Of a stretch of DNA of 64,000 nt, positions 8,160 to 17,307 are shown in pieces. Made by a program: the position numbers and the translations under genes. This DNA is from Rhodobacter sp. NTK016B (GTDB taxonomy: Bacteria > Pseudomonadota > Alphaproteobacteria > Rhodobacterales > Rhodobacteraceae), in the NCBI RefSeq assembly GCF_017303295.1, contig NZ_JAFKOK010000012.1, positions 124,001-188,000 on the forward strand. The letters are read 5' to 3'. Numbering within the stretch: the stretch's first letter is position 1; each line of letters starts with the position of its first letter. A model generated the notes under the pieces. The model did not search any database, was not told where the DNA came from, and saw nothing but the letters and a program-made list of their open reading frames with translations.

Positions 8160-10496
8160 GTGACCCAGCCCGCAACCGCGCGCATCCCCCGTCTTATCGC
8201 CACCGAGATCGGCGCCCGCCCCGATCAGGTCATCGCCGCCGTGACCCTGCTGGACGAAGGCGCGACCGTGCCCTTCGTGGCGCGTTACCGCAAAGAGGCG
8301 ACCGGGGGCCTCGACGATTCGCAGCTGCGCACGCTGTCCGAGCGGTTGTCTTATCTGCGCGAGATGGAAGCGCGCCGGGCGACGATTCTCGACAGCATCT
8401 CCTCGCAGGGCAAGCTGACCGACGAGCTGAGCGCGAAGATCAACGCGGCCGAGACCAAAGCGGTGCTCGAAGACCTGTACCTGCCCTACAAGCCCAAGCG
8501 CCGCACCAAGGCGATGATCGCGCGCGAAAACGGTCTGGAACCGCTGGCTGATGCGATTCTGGACGACCGCGCGGCGGATCCCGAGGCGCTGGCGCAACCC
8601 TATCTGTCCGAGGCGGTGGCGGATACCAAGGCCGCGCTCGACGGCGCGCGCGAGATCATCGCCGAGCGTCTGACTGAAGATGCCGCGCTCAAGGCCCAGC
8701 TTCGCGCGCATATGGCCGCCGTGGCGCGGCTGACGGCGCAGGTGCTGCCCGGCAAGGAATCCGAGGGTGCGAAATTCTCGGATTATTTCGAGCATTCCGA
8801 GGCCCTTTCGGGCGTGCCCAGCCACCGCGCGCTGGCGATGCTGCGCGGACGCAACGAGGGGATCCTTGCGCTGGATCTCGCAGTCGAGCCCGAGGCCGCG
8901 CCGGGCCAGTCCACCGCCGAGCGCATGGTTGCGCGCGCGCTCAATATCGGAACTGCGGGCAAGGGGGATGCGTGGCTCGACAAGGTCGCGGGCTGGGTCT
9001 GGCGCATCAAGCTGAAGCTCAGCCTGACCATCGACCTGATGACCGACCTGCGCGAAGCCGCCGAAGCCGAGGCGATCCGCGTTTTCGCCCGCAATCTCAA
9101 GGACCTGCTGCTGGCTGCGCCGGCGGGCGCCAAGGCGACGATGGGGCTGGATCCGGGCATTCGGACCGGGGTGAAGGTCGCCGTGGTGGATGCAACAGGC
9201 AAGGTGGTCGAAACCGCGACCGTCTATCCGTTCCAGCCGCGCATGGATGTGCAGGGGACGCTGGCCACGCTGGGCGCGCTGGTGCGCAAGCATGGCGTGG
9301 GGCTGATCGCCATCGGCAACGGCACGGCCAGCCGGGAAACCGATGCGCTGGTGGCCGATCTGCTGTCGAAACTGCCCAGCCCGCGCCCGGTCAAGGTGGT
9401 GGTCAGCGAAGCGGGTGCCTCGGTCTATTCGGCGTCGGAACTGGCAGCGCGGGAATTTCCCGATCTGGACGTGTCTCTCAGGGGCGCGGTGTCAATTGCG
9501 CGGCGTTTGCAGGACCCGCTGGCCGAGCTGGTCAAGATCGAACCCAAGGCGATCGGCGTCGGCCAGTACCAGCACGACGTGAACCAGAACGCGCTGGGCA
9601 AGGCGCTGGATGGCGTGGTCGAGGATGCCGTGAACGCGGTCGGTGTGGAACTGAACACCGCCTCGGCGCCGCTGCTGGCGCGGGTGTCGGGGCTCAGCGC
9701 GGGGTTGGCGGAATCGGTGGTCGCGCATCGCGACGCGAACGGCCCGTTTGCCAGCCGCAAGGAGCTGCTGAAGGTCGCGCGGCTTGGTCCCAAGGCGTTC
9801 GAACAGGCGGCGGGTTTCCTGCGCATTCAGGGCGGGAAAGAGCCGCTCGACGCCTCGTCCGTCCACCCCGAGGCCTATGCGCTGGCGCGCCGGATCGTTT
9901 CGGCGGCGGGCCAGGATGTCGCCACGCTGATGAAGGAACCGGCACCGCTCAAGCGTCTGTCGCCCGAGGATTTTACCGACGACACCTTTGGTCTGCCTAC
10001 CGTGCGCGACATCATGGCCGAGCTGGAAAAACCCGGCCGCGACCCGCGCCCCGAATTCAAGACCGCGACCTTCGCCGAGGGCGTGAACGAGATCCGCGAC
10101 CTGAAACCGGGGATGCGGCTTGAGGGCACGGTGACCAACGTGGCCGCGTTCGGCGCGTTCGTCGATGTGGGCGTGCATCAGGACGGGCTGGTCCATGTCA
10201 GCCAGCTGGCCGACCGGTTCGTCAAGGATCCGCACGAAGTGGTCAAGGCGGGCGATGTCGTCACCGTCCGCGTGGTCGAGGTCGACGTGGCACGCAAGCG
10301 CATCGGGCTGACAATGCGCAAGGACAATGCCGATACCCGCCCCGATCGCGGCCCCCGCGATCAGCAGCGCGACCAACAGCGCGGGCCGAAAGGCGGCGGC
10401 AAGGGGCCGCGCGGCGGCAGCGCCGGGCCCGCCAAGCGGGACGAGGCGCAGGGCGCGTTCGGCGCCGCGCTGATGGACGCGCTGAAGAAGCGCTGA
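8160..10496 (+). CDS. tex: Tex family RNA-binding transcription accessory protein
   Basis: 778 residues, the normal size for bacterial Tex (the Spt6 relative). In order: an N-terminal helical Tex domain, a YqgF/RuvC-like domain starting near residue 327 ('[17 protein letters not shown]'), helix-hairpin-helix motifs near 505-560 ('[18 protein letters not shown]'), and a C-terminal S1 RNA-binding domain at about 649-720 ('[19 protein letters not shown]'). The last ~50 residues are a low-complexity basic tail rich in Arg, Gly, Gln and Lys. The start is GTG at 8160, matching the family N-terminus. It acts in the cytoplasm on transcription and RNA. Confidence 0.95.
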   Translation: MTQPATARIPRLIATEIGARPDQVIAAVTLLDEGATVPFVARYRKEATGGLDDSQLRTLSERLSYLREMEARRATILDSISSQGKLTDELSAKINAAETKAVLEDLYLPYKPKRRTKAMIARENGLEPLADAILDDRAADPEALAQPYLSEAVADTKAALDGAREIIAERLTEDAALKAQLRAHMAAVARLTAQVLPGKESEGAKFSDYFEHSEALSGVPSHRALAMLRGRNEGILALDLAVEPEAAPGQSTAERMVARALNIGTAGKGDAWLDKVAGWVWRIKLKLSLTIDLMTDLREAAEAEAIRVFARNLKDLLLAAPAGAKATMGLDPGIRTGVKVAVVDATGKVVETATVYPFQPRMDVQGTLATLGALVRKHGVGLIAIGNGTASRETDALVADLLSKLPSPRPVKVVVSEAGASVYSASELAAREFPDLDVSLRGAVSIARRLQDPLAELVKIEPKAIGVGQYQHDVNQNALGKALDGVVEDAVNAVGVELNTASAPLLARVSGLSAGLAESVVAHRDANGPFASRKELLKVARLGPKAFEQAAGFLRIQGGKEPLDASSVHPEAYALARRIVSAAGQDVATLMKEPAPLKRLSPEDFTDDTFGLPTVRDIMAELEKPGRDPRPEFKTATFAEGVNEIRDLKPGMRLEGTVTNVAAFGAFVDVGVHQDGLVHVSQLADRFVKDPHEVVKAGDVVTVRVVEVDVARKRIGLTMRKDNADTRPDRGPRDQQRDQQRGPKGGGKGPRGGSAGPAKRDEAQGAFGAALMDALKKR

Positions 10497-10531
10497 GCGC
10501 AGCGGCGCTCCGGGGCGCTTGAGAAAACGTG

Positions 10532-10640
10532 CGGGCAGGGGTAACGAATCCGCCACAGGTGAAAACCGTTGTGGATTCGTGACTTGCCCGGCGTCCCCCC
10601 ATAGGTCTTGATCGTTCAGATAGCCTGGGGGGGCCTTGTT
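10532..10640 (+). promoter_or_regulatory. structured 5' leader of the MFS-mepA operon
   Basis: Three nested pairings are visible: CGGGCA (10532-10537) with TGCCCG (10585-10590); CGAAT/ATTCG (10545-10549/10575-10579) stacked on CCACA/TGTGG (10553-10557/10570-10574); and GGT-GAAA-ACC (10558-10567) as a GNRA-type cap. A second hairpin pairs CCCCCC (10595-10600) plus GG with CC plus GGGGGG (10624-10633). That second arm includes the only plausible Shine-Dalgarno of the ATG at 10641. There is no T-tract, so it is not a simple tex terminator. Translational control is an inference. Confidence 0.45.
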
Positions 10641-12029
10641 ATGACCGAATCGACGGCCGCACGCGCGGCCGATGCCGACGCGCGTGGCGCGGCACAGCGG
10701 CGGATCTGGGGTTGGTGGTGGTTCGACTGGGCCAGCCAGCCCTATAACACGCTGCTGATCACCTTCATCTTCGGCCCCTATGTGGTGGGCGTGGTGGGCG
10801 ACGGCTCGCGCGCGCAGACGATCTGGGGCTACGGGATCGGCTTTGCCGGGATCCTGCTGGCCCTGCTGGCGCCGCTTCTGGGCGCGGTCGCGGACCGCTC
10901 GGGCAAGCGGATGGTCTTCATCTGGTTCTTTTCACTGTGCTACGTGATCGGCGCGTGGGGGCTTTGGTTCTCGGCGCCTGCGGATTTCAATATCTGGTAC
11001 GTGATGCTGATGTTCTGTCTCGGGCTGATCGGGATGGAATTCGCGACGATCTTCACCAATGCGATGCTGCCCGACCTCGCTCCGCGTGAGGAACTGGGCA
11101 AGGTCTCGGGTTCGGGCTGGGCATGGGGCTATGTGGGCGGTCTGGTGTCGCTGATCCTGATGCTGACGCTGCTGGCCGAAGGATCGAACGGCACCACGCT
11201 GATCGGTATCGAACCCATTCTCGGTCTCGATCCGGCGACGCGCGAAGGCACGCGCTCGGTCGGGCCGCTGACGGCGATCTGGTATGTGGTGTTCATGATC
11301 CCGTTCTTCTGGTGGGTGCGCGAGCCGCGCAAACCCGACGCGGTCGGCATCGGCGCCGCAATTCGCGGTGCCTGGCCGGAACTGAAAGCGACTCTGGCGG
11401 GTTTGCCTTCGAACCGCAGCCTTTTTGCCTTTCTCGGATCTTCGATGTTCTATCGCGACGCGCTGAACGGCGTTTACACCTTCGGCGGGATCTATGCTGC
11501 CGGCGTGCTGGGATGGAGCGTCGTGCAGGTGGGCATCTTCGGCATCCTTGCCGCCGCGACGGGCGCGCTGTTCGCGTGGCTGGGCGGCAAGGCCGACAGC
11601 CGCTTCGGCCCCAAACCCGTCATCGTCTTCAACGTCATGGCGCTGGCCCTGACCGCTTTGGCGATTGTCTTCGTCTCGCGTCAATCGGTCTTCGGCGTGG
11701 CCGTGTCGCCCGAATCCGGGCTGCCTGACATCGCCTTTTACGTCATCGGCGCCGTTGTCGGTGCGGCGGGGGGCGCGATGCAGGCGGCCTCGCGCACGAT
11801 GATGGTGCGTCAGGGCGAGACCGAGAAGATGACCGAAGGCTTCGGCCTGTATGCGCTGTCAGGCAAGGCGACCGCGTTCCTTGCGCCGCTGTCCATCGGT
11901 GTCGCCACCGACCTTTCGGGCAGCCAGCAGATCGGCATCCTGCCGGTGACGGTGCTGTTCATGCTGGGGCTTGTCTTGCTTGTTTTCGTTCATCCCGATG
12001 GGTCCAGCCGCAAAGAGGTGCTTGCATGA
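10641..12029 (+). CDS. MFS transporter, UMF1 (Atg22-like) family
   Basis: 462 residues, about 12 membrane helices. The N-terminal 'GWWWFDWASQPYNTLLITFIFGPY' region is the hallmark of the UMF1/Atg22-like branch of the major facilitator superfamily, whose yeast relative exports amino acids from the vacuole. Bacterial substrates are unknown. The frame is open from 10608, but ATG 10641 starts the recognisable N-terminus and follows a G-rich stretch 7 bases upstream. The stop overlaps the mepA start (ATGA, 12026-12029). The leader in front can fold strongly and may hide the ribosome-binding site. Confidence 0.87.
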   Translation: MTESTAARAADADARGAAQRRIWGWWWFDWASQPYNTLLITFIFGPYVVGVVGDGSRAQTIWGYGIGFAGILLALLAPLLGAVADRSGKRMVFIWFFSLCYVIGAWGLWFSAPADFNIWYVMLMFCLGLIGMEFATIFTNAMLPDLAPREELGKVSGSGWAWGYVGGLVSLILMLTLLAEGSNGTTLIGIEPILGLDPATREGTRSVGPLTAIWYVVFMIPFFWWVREPRKPDAVGIGAAIRGAWPELKATLAGLPSNRSLFAFLGSSMFYRDALNGVYTFGGIYAAGVLGWSVVQVGIFGILAAATGALFAWLGGKADSRFGPKPVIVFNVMALALTALAIVFVSRQSVFGVAVSPESGLPDIAFYVIGAVVGAAGGAMQAASRTMMVRQGETEKMTEGFGLYALSGKATAFLAPLSIGVATDLSGSQQIGILPVTVLFMLGLVLLVFVHPDGSSRKEVLA

Positions 12030-12943
12030 AACGTCTGTCGCTTCTGCTCGGGGCCCTTGGCCTTGGCGCCTGCGTAAGCAGCAGCGCCATCGATCCGGCC
12101 ATCGCCCAGCAGCTCGCCAACCAGCTGTTCGGCGCGGCGACACGGGGCACAAGCGAACCGGCCGAGGTCTATGGGTCATATGCGCGGGGCTGCGGCGACG
12201 GGTTCGTGCAACTGCCCGAGACCGGGCCGACATGGCAGGCGATGCGCTTGTCGCGCAACCGTAACTGGGGCCATCCCGAAATGATCTCGTTCATTCAGGA
12301 TCTCAGCCGTCAGGCGGTGCAGATCGGCTGGAACGGGCTCTATGTTGGCGATATCAGCCAGCCGCGCGGCGGGCCCATGACCTCGGGCCATGCCAGTCAC
12401 CAGATGGGGCTGGATGCTGATATCTGGATGCTGCCGCCGGGCCGACTGGATCTCAGCCGCACCGAGCGCGAAAACCTTTCCTCGGTCAGCGTCCGCACCG
12501 CCGATCAGCGCGGGCTGACCAGTCACTGGACGCCGCAACACGCGCAGGTTCTGCGCGCGGCAGCGTCCGATCCGCGCGTCGACCGGATCTTCGTCGCCGC
12601 CGCCGTCAAGATCGAGATGTGCCGCACAGCGACTCCGGCTGATACCGCGTGGCTGCAACGCATTCGCCCGATTCAGGGGCATAATTATCATTTCCATGTC
12701 CGGCTGCGCTGCCCAGCCGGGTCTCCGTCATGCGAAACGCAAAGCCCGACCGTGGCCGAGCTGTCGAATGACGGCAATGGGTGCGACGACACCCTTATGT
12801 GGTGGGTCACCGATTACCTGAACCCGCCGCGCCAAACCGAGCGCCCTGCCGAACCTGTCGAGCCGACGCCAAGGCGCCGCCATCCGCGGGAATTCGTCAT
12901 GGCCGACCTGCCCCGCCAATGTTCGGAAGTTGTAACCAGATGA
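12026..12943 (+). CDS. mepA: penicillin-insensitive murein endopeptidase
   Basis: 305 residues, a LAS-type zinc peptidase that cuts the D-Ala-mDAP cross-link of peptidoglycan in the periplasm. The metal motif is in 'SGHASHQMGLDADIW' (about 119-133), and the second histidine pair is in 'HNYHFHVRL' (about 218-226). The N-terminus has a lipobox (LGLGAC, Cys16), so it is probably an outer-membrane lipoprotein. A Pro/Arg-rich tail follows the catalytic domain. It is coupled to the upstream MFS gene and the downstream esterase-like gene by ATGA overlaps, which suggests a shared role at the cell envelope. Confidence 0.93.
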   Translation: MKRLSLLLGALGLGACVSSSAIDPAIAQQLANQLFGAATRGTSEPAEVYGSYARGCGDGFVQLPETGPTWQAMRLSRNRNWGHPEMISFIQDLSRQAVQIGWNGLYVGDISQPRGGPMTSGHASHQMGLDADIWMLPPGRLDLSRTERENLSSVSVRTADQRGLTSHWTPQHAQVLRAAASDPRVDRIFVAAAVKIEMCRTATPADTAWLQRIRPIQGHNYHFHVRLRCPAGSPSCETQSPTVAELSNDGNGCDDTLMWWVTDYLNPPRQTERPAEPVEPTPRRRHPREFVMADLPRQCSEVVTR

Positions 12944-13932
12944 TCGCTGCCCGCTCTCTCATCGCTGCCCTCGTGGGGGTCGCCCTTGGCGGCACCGTCC
13001 TGCCCGCCGGTGCCCAGACCTCGTATTCGCAACGCGCGCGCTCGCAGACCGAGCCCGCGCATACCCAGTCGCATCCCGACACCTATTACGCCGGGGTGGT
13101 CCAGCATCAGCCGGCCAGCATTCCCGCCGCTCAGGTCGTGGCGCGTTACCGGATTCCGCTGATGTCGGGGGGCATCAACGATTTCTCGGGTATCGCGACC
13201 AGCGACGGCACCAATATCTACATGGTCTCGGACCATGGCTTCATCGTCGCCGCGCGCCTGCAGCGCGGCTACGGGCAAAGCATCGACGGGATGCAGATCC
13301 GTCAGGTTGCGCTGCTGCGCGGCGAGGACGGGCGCCCGCTGACGGGATCGCTGCGCGATTCCGAGGGGCTGAGCATCGGCCGCGATGGCTCGTTCTATGT
13401 CTCGTTCGAGCAACATAACCGCGTGCTGCGCTATCCCTCGCTGGGAGCGCCCGCGCAATCGACCGGACTGCACCACGATTTCGAGCGCCTGCGCGCGGGA
13501 AGCGGACTGCAATCGGTCGCGGTCGATCCTTCGGGGCGGCTTTACTCGATCCCCAAGCGTGCGGCGCGCGCGACCTATGGCTTCCCTTCGTACATGTATG
13601 CGAGCGGCGCATGGACTGGCGCTTTCCGCATCCCCTCGGACGGGAATTTCTATCCGGTCGGCGCCGATTTCGGACCCGATGGCGCGCTCTATATCCTTGA
13701 GCAGGAAACCGGCGGTCGCGGCTATCGCAGTCAGGTCCGGCGTTTCCGCGTCAACGGGCAGGCGATTTCCGAAGGCCAGTGGGTCATGCGCTCGGAATTC
13801 AACCAGTTCGGGAACCTCGAAGGCCTTGCGGTGTTTCGTGACTGGAACGGGCGTATCCGTCTGCTGATGGTCTCGGACGACGATCTGCAGCGCGGGCCGT
13901 CGGAACTGATTGACGTGGCCGTCAACCGCTGA
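12940..13932 (+). CDS. secreted esterase-like activity of phytase family protein
   Basis: 330 residues. A signal peptide (MIAARSLIAALVGVALGGTVLPAGAQ) is followed by a beta-propeller-like domain (PF13449 type). Characteristic pieces are 'INDFSGIATSDGTNIYMVSDHG', 'DSEGLSIGRDGSFYVSFE' and 'PVGADFGPDGALYILEQE'. Family members are exported and have suggested but rarely proven esterase activity. The open frame extends upstream to 12781 inside mepA; I use ATG 12940 because it gives a signal peptide and overlaps the mepA stop. It is the last gene of the MFS-mepA group; 75 bp then separate it from the GTPases. Confidence 0.82.
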   Translation: MIAARSLIAALVGVALGGTVLPAGAQTSYSQRARSQTEPAHTQSHPDTYYAGVVQHQPASIPAAQVVARYRIPLMSGGINDFSGIATSDGTNIYMVSDHGFIVAARLQRGYGQSIDGMQIRQVALLRGEDGRPLTGSLRDSEGLSIGRDGSFYVSFEQHNRVLRYPSLGAPAQSTGLHHDFERLRAGSGLQSVAVDPSGRLYSIPKRAARATYGFPSYMYASGAWTGAFRIPSDGNFYPVGADFGPDGALYILEQETGGRGYRSQVRRFRVNGQAISEGQWVMRSEFNQFGNLEGLAVFRDWNGRIRLLMVSDDDLQRGPSELIDVAVNR

Positions 13933-14007
13933 GCGCGCGGCGTATTGGATTGCAACCGGGCCGATCCGTTCCCATCTTGAGGGCTACCGATCGCAAGGGG
14001 CAAAGAC

Positions 14008-15000
14008 GTGACTGACACCAAGGGTGCCGTCGAACCGGCCGTCCCGGTTCTGTGGCTGCTGGGCAAGACAGGGGCGGGCAAGACGTCGCTCGTGCGCGCG
14101 CTGACCGGCGCGGGCGAGGTCGGTAACGGCTTTGCGCCGGGCACGACGGGCGCGGCGGTCCACGACTTTCCCGCCGACGCACCTGCCGTGCGCTTTCTAG
14201 ACACCCGCGGGCTGGGCGAGGCCGGGCACGATTCTGCCGACGATATCGCCACCGCGCAGGGCATGGCGCAGGCGATCCTTGCCGTGGTGCGGCTCGACGA
14301 CCCTGTGCAGGCGCCCGTGGCCGAGATCCTGCGCCGCACCAAGCTTCCCGTGCTTCTGGTCCATACCGGCGCCGATCTGGTCCCCGATCCGCAGGCGCAA
14401 TTGCGCGCGCGCGCCCATCTGACCGAGATGGTGGGCCGCGAATTCCCCTCGGTCACGCTGGCGATGCCGCGCGAGGGGCTGGTGACGGGGGTCGAGGACC
14501 TGCTCGACGCGCTCGACAGTTTCCTGCCCCGTGCCGCCGCCGCCTTGCGCCGGGCCGACGAAGCGCGCGCTTTCCAGCGCATGCGCAAGACCGTCCTGCG
14601 CTATGCCGCGCTGGCAGGGGCCACCGATGTGGTGCCGGTTGCGGGCCTCGCCACCGTGCCAGCGACGCAGGCCGCCATGCTCCGGGCGCTGGCCAAGGCG
14701 CATGAGGTGGACCTGACGCCCACGCGGATGGGGCTGCTGGCTTCGGCGCTGGGGGTGGGATCGCTGGCGCGGATGGGCGCGGCCCTGCTGGCGCGGCAGG
14801 GGGCCAAGCTGCTGCCGATCGCGGGCCAGACCGTGGGCGCCGCCGCTGCTGCGGGCGCGAGTTTCGCCACCACCTATGCGTTGGGTCGCGCTGCCTCGGC
14901 ATGGCTTTACGGTGTGGCGCATGGCGCAGAACCCGACAGCGCGACGTTGCGCGCCCTCTATGACAAGGCGCTGAAAGGCGCGCGCAATGACGCTGGGTGA
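14008..15000 (+). CDS. membrane-associated GTPase, YcjF/DUF697-like C-terminus
   Basis: 330 residues. The G domain has a P-loop GKTGAGKTS (19-27), a switch threonine in 'GTTG' (45-48) and the DxxG motif in 'DTRGLGE' (65-71). The expected (N/T)KxD guanine motif is replaced by 'HTGAD' (119-123), with Gly at the Lys position. The C-terminal third holds Ala/Gly-rich hydrophobic stretches ('DVVPVAGLATVPATQAAML', 'TVGAAAAAGASFATTYALG') of the type seen in DUF697 proteins, so it probably attaches to the inner membrane. The start is GTG 14008 after AAGGGG. It overlaps the next GTPase gene by 14 bp, so the two are likely partners. Confidence 0.78.
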   Translation: MTDTKGAVEPAVPVLWLLGKTGAGKTSLVRALTGAGEVGNGFAPGTTGAAVHDFPADAPAVRFLDTRGLGEAGHDSADDIATAQGMAQAILAVVRLDDPVQAPVAEILRRTKLPVLLVHTGADLVPDPQAQLRARAHLTEMVGREFPSVTLAMPREGLVTGVEDLLDALDSFLPRAAAALRRADEARAFQRMRKTVLRYAALAGATDVVPVAGLATVPATQAAMLRALAKAHEVDLTPTRMGLLASALGVGSLARMGAALLARQGAKLLPIAGQTVGAAAAAGASFATTYALGRAASAWLYGVAHGAEPDSATLRALYDKALKGARNDAG

Positions 15001-16507
15001 ACGGCTTCGGCACACCCTGCTTCGGTGGGACAAGCTGGGTCTGGCCGCGATCCTTGCGCTGCCGCTGACGCTCTCGATGCTGCTGGGCTTTGTGTACCTG
15101 CACGAACACGGCTATCTGCTGTGGTTCGCGCTGGGCACGGCGCTGTTCTACGCGGGGTTCCGGGGCGCGGTTTTCGTCGCGCGCTGGCGCACCCGTGCGG
15201 CAGGCGAGCGGGTCCCGCGCGAGGTCGAAGGCCCCGAACCCGACCCGGAATGGTCCGAGGCCGAGAAAGCCGCCTTCGCCCGCGCCCGCGCCCGCATCGA
15301 CCGCCGCCTGTCCGAGCCGATCCCCTGGGCCACGCTGCCCGCCGAGGCCCTGAGCGTGGTCGAAGAGGTCGCCACCGATCTTTCCGACGGCCGCCGTTCG
15401 GCGCTGGATTTCACCCTGCCCGAGGCCTTGATGCTGGTCGATCAGGTCGCGCTTCGCTACCGCGCCTTCCTGCTTGAACACGTCCCCTATTCCGACAAGT
15501 TGTCGGTGCGCACGATGCACTGGTTGTGGCGCAAGCAGGACGCCGCGCTCAGCGCGTGGGAAACCGGCTTTCTGGCCTGGCGCGGCGTCCGGTTGGTGAT
15601 GAACCCCGCCGTGGGTCTGCTGCGCGAGGCCGAGCGCGTGCTGGCCATCGGGCTGCAGGACCGTCTGACCGACAAGTTCCGCCGCGACGCGCAGGCGATC
15701 TTGCTGGAAGAAAGCGCGCAGGCGGCGATCGACCTGTATAGCGGGCGGCTGAAGGTCAGCGAACAGGATCTGACGCGGCTGGGCGCACGGGTGACGGTGC
15801 CCGATGCCAAACCCGAAGGCGCGGTGCAGATCGTCATCGTCGGCCAGACCTCGGCCGGGAAATCGACGCTGCTCAACGCCTTTCTGGACGAAGACAGCGC
15901 CGAGACCGACGCGGCGCCCACCACCGATGCGGCATCGGGGCACATGACGGAAAGCGGCGTGCGGATGATCGACACGCCGGGGCTCGACGGCACCGACCGC
16001 ATGGCGCGGGCCATCGCAGCGCAGATGGTCGCGGCCGATCTGGTGATCTGGGTTCACCGCGCCAACCGTCCGGGCCGCGCCGCCGATGTGGCGCTGCAAA
16101 AGGCCTTCGACGCTGCCATGACGCGGGACCCGGCCCGCCGCCGCCCGCCGGTGATCCATGTCGCCAACGCGGCGGACCTGCTGCTGCCGGGCTGGCCGCG
16201 CCCCGAACATACACTGACGGACGAGGACCGCGCGACGCTCGACGCCGCAGCGCAGGCCATCGCGCAGGCAATGGGGCCCGAGGTCGATGCCCGCGCGGTG
16301 ATCCCGATCCGGGCCGAGGCGCCCGACTGGAATATCGACCGGCTCGAAGCGGCCATCGACGCGGTCCTGCCCGAAGCCCGCATGACCCGCCGCAACCGGC
16401 TGCGGCTGGAAGGCGCGGCGGGCGAGGGGCTGCGCGGCAACCTGACCCGCGCGCGGCGTGGCGCGGGCGCTCTGGTGCGCGCGCTGGGAAGCCGCTGGGG
16501 TCGCTGA
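14987..16507 (+). CDS. membrane-anchored GTPase
   Basis: 506 residues. Two N-terminal membrane helices (about 18-65) are followed by a long charged helical region (about 75-270), then a G domain with P-loop 'GQTSAGKST' (about 286-294) and DxxG in 'DTPGLDG' (about 328-334). The G4 motif reads 'ANAAD' near 393, Ala replacing the usual Lys. It probably works with the preceding GTPase at the inner membrane. The combination resembles YcjX/YcjF- or dynamin-like envelope GTPases in layout but I do not recognise a named family. The ATG is upstream of the first gene's stop. Confidence 0.78.
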   Translation: MTLGERLRHTLLRWDKLGLAAILALPLTLSMLLGFVYLHEHGYLLWFALGTALFYAGFRGAVFVARWRTRAAGERVPREVEGPEPDPEWSEAEKAAFARARARIDRRLSEPIPWATLPAEALSVVEEVATDLSDGRRSALDFTLPEALMLVDQVALRYRAFLLEHVPYSDKLSVRTMHWLWRKQDAALSAWETGFLAWRGVRLVMNPAVGLLREAERVLAIGLQDRLTDKFRRDAQAILLEESAQAAIDLYSGRLKVSEQDLTRLGARVTVPDAKPEGAVQIVIVGQTSAGKSTLLNAFLDEDSAETDAAPTTDAASGHMTESGVRMIDTPGLDGTDRMARAIAAQMVAADLVIWVHRANRPGRAADVALQKAFDAAMTRDPARRRPPVIHVANAADLLLPGWPRPEHTLTDEDRATLDAAAQAIAQAMGPEVDARAVIPIRAEAPDWNIDRLEAAIDAVLPEARMTRRNRLRLEGAAGEGLRGNLTRARRGAGALVRALGSRWGR

Positions 16508-16593
16508 GCGCGCGAACCCGGCCCGGCGAAAACCGCCGCCCGACTTTGCGGTCGATCAAGTGACACCCGCGCGATCTCGGCTAAGCTGCCGAC

Positions 16594-17307
16594 ATGGATC
16601 CTGCCGCCCCCGTCTTTCGCACCGAGGCCGTCACCCGCGTGTACCGCACGGGCACGGTCGAGGTTCAAGCGCTGCGCGGCGTCGACCTGTCGCTGACCGA
16701 GGGCGAGATGGTGGTGATGCTGGGCGCCTCGGGATCGGGGAAATCCACCCTGCTCAACATTCTCGGCGGTCTGGACCAGCCGACATCGGGGCGCGTGTTC
16801 TTCCGCGATCAGGAACTGACGCGGGTCTCGGATCGTGCGCTGACCGCGTTCCGGCGCGACCATGTGGGCTTTGTCTTTCAGTTCTACAACCTCGTGCCCA
16901 GCCTGACCGCGCGCGAAAACGTGGCGCTGGTGACCGAGATCGCGCGCAACCCGATGACCCCCGAAGAGGCGCTCGACCGGGTCGGGCTGGCCAAGCGGGC
17001 GGATCACTTTCCCGCCGAATTGTCGGGCGGCGAGCAACAGCGCGTGGCCATCGCCCGCGCCATTGCCAAGCGGCCCGACGTGCTGCTGTGCGACGAACCT
17101 ACCGGCGCGCTCGACAGCGTCACCGGTGTGCAGGTGCTCGAAGCGCTGAACGCGGTGAATACCGAGCTGGGCACCGCCACCGTCATGGTCACGCATAACG
17201 CCTCGATCCGGCAGATCGCGCACCGGGTCGTGCGCATGAGCGACGGCGCGATTCAGTCCGACGAGCGCAATCCGCACAGGCTGGCCCCGCACGAGGTGTC
17301 GTGGTGA
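16594..17307 (+). CDS. ABC transporter ATP-binding protein (MacB/LolD type)
   Basis: 237 residues. Walker [10 protein letters not shown] (44-52), Q-loop '[18 protein letters not shown]', signature LSGGEQQR (about 143-150) and Walker B '[12 protein letters not shown]' mark a MacB/LolD-class ATPase, which couples to FtsX-type permeases for envelope export or lipoprotein work rather than import. It overlaps the permease start by 4-7 bp. Together with the permease (17301-19664) and adaptor (19677-20873) it forms a complete three-part export system. The substrate is unknown. Confidence 0.92.
   Translation: MDPAAPVFRTEAVTRVYRTGTVEVQALRGVDLSLTEGEMVVMLGASGSGKSTLLNILGGLDQPTSGRVFFRDQELTRVSDRALTAFRRDHVGFVFQFYNLVPSLTARENVALVTEIARNPMTPEEALDRVGLAKRADHFPAELSGGEQQRVAIARAIAKRPDVLLCDEPTGALDSVTGVQVLEALNAVNTELGTATVMVTHNASIRQIAHRVVRMSDGAIQSDERNPHRLAPHEVSW

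Noticed and set aside
14453-16210. 585-codon minus-strand frame opposite the GTPases
   Set aside because: Shadow composition; the plus strand has valid P-loops in both genes.
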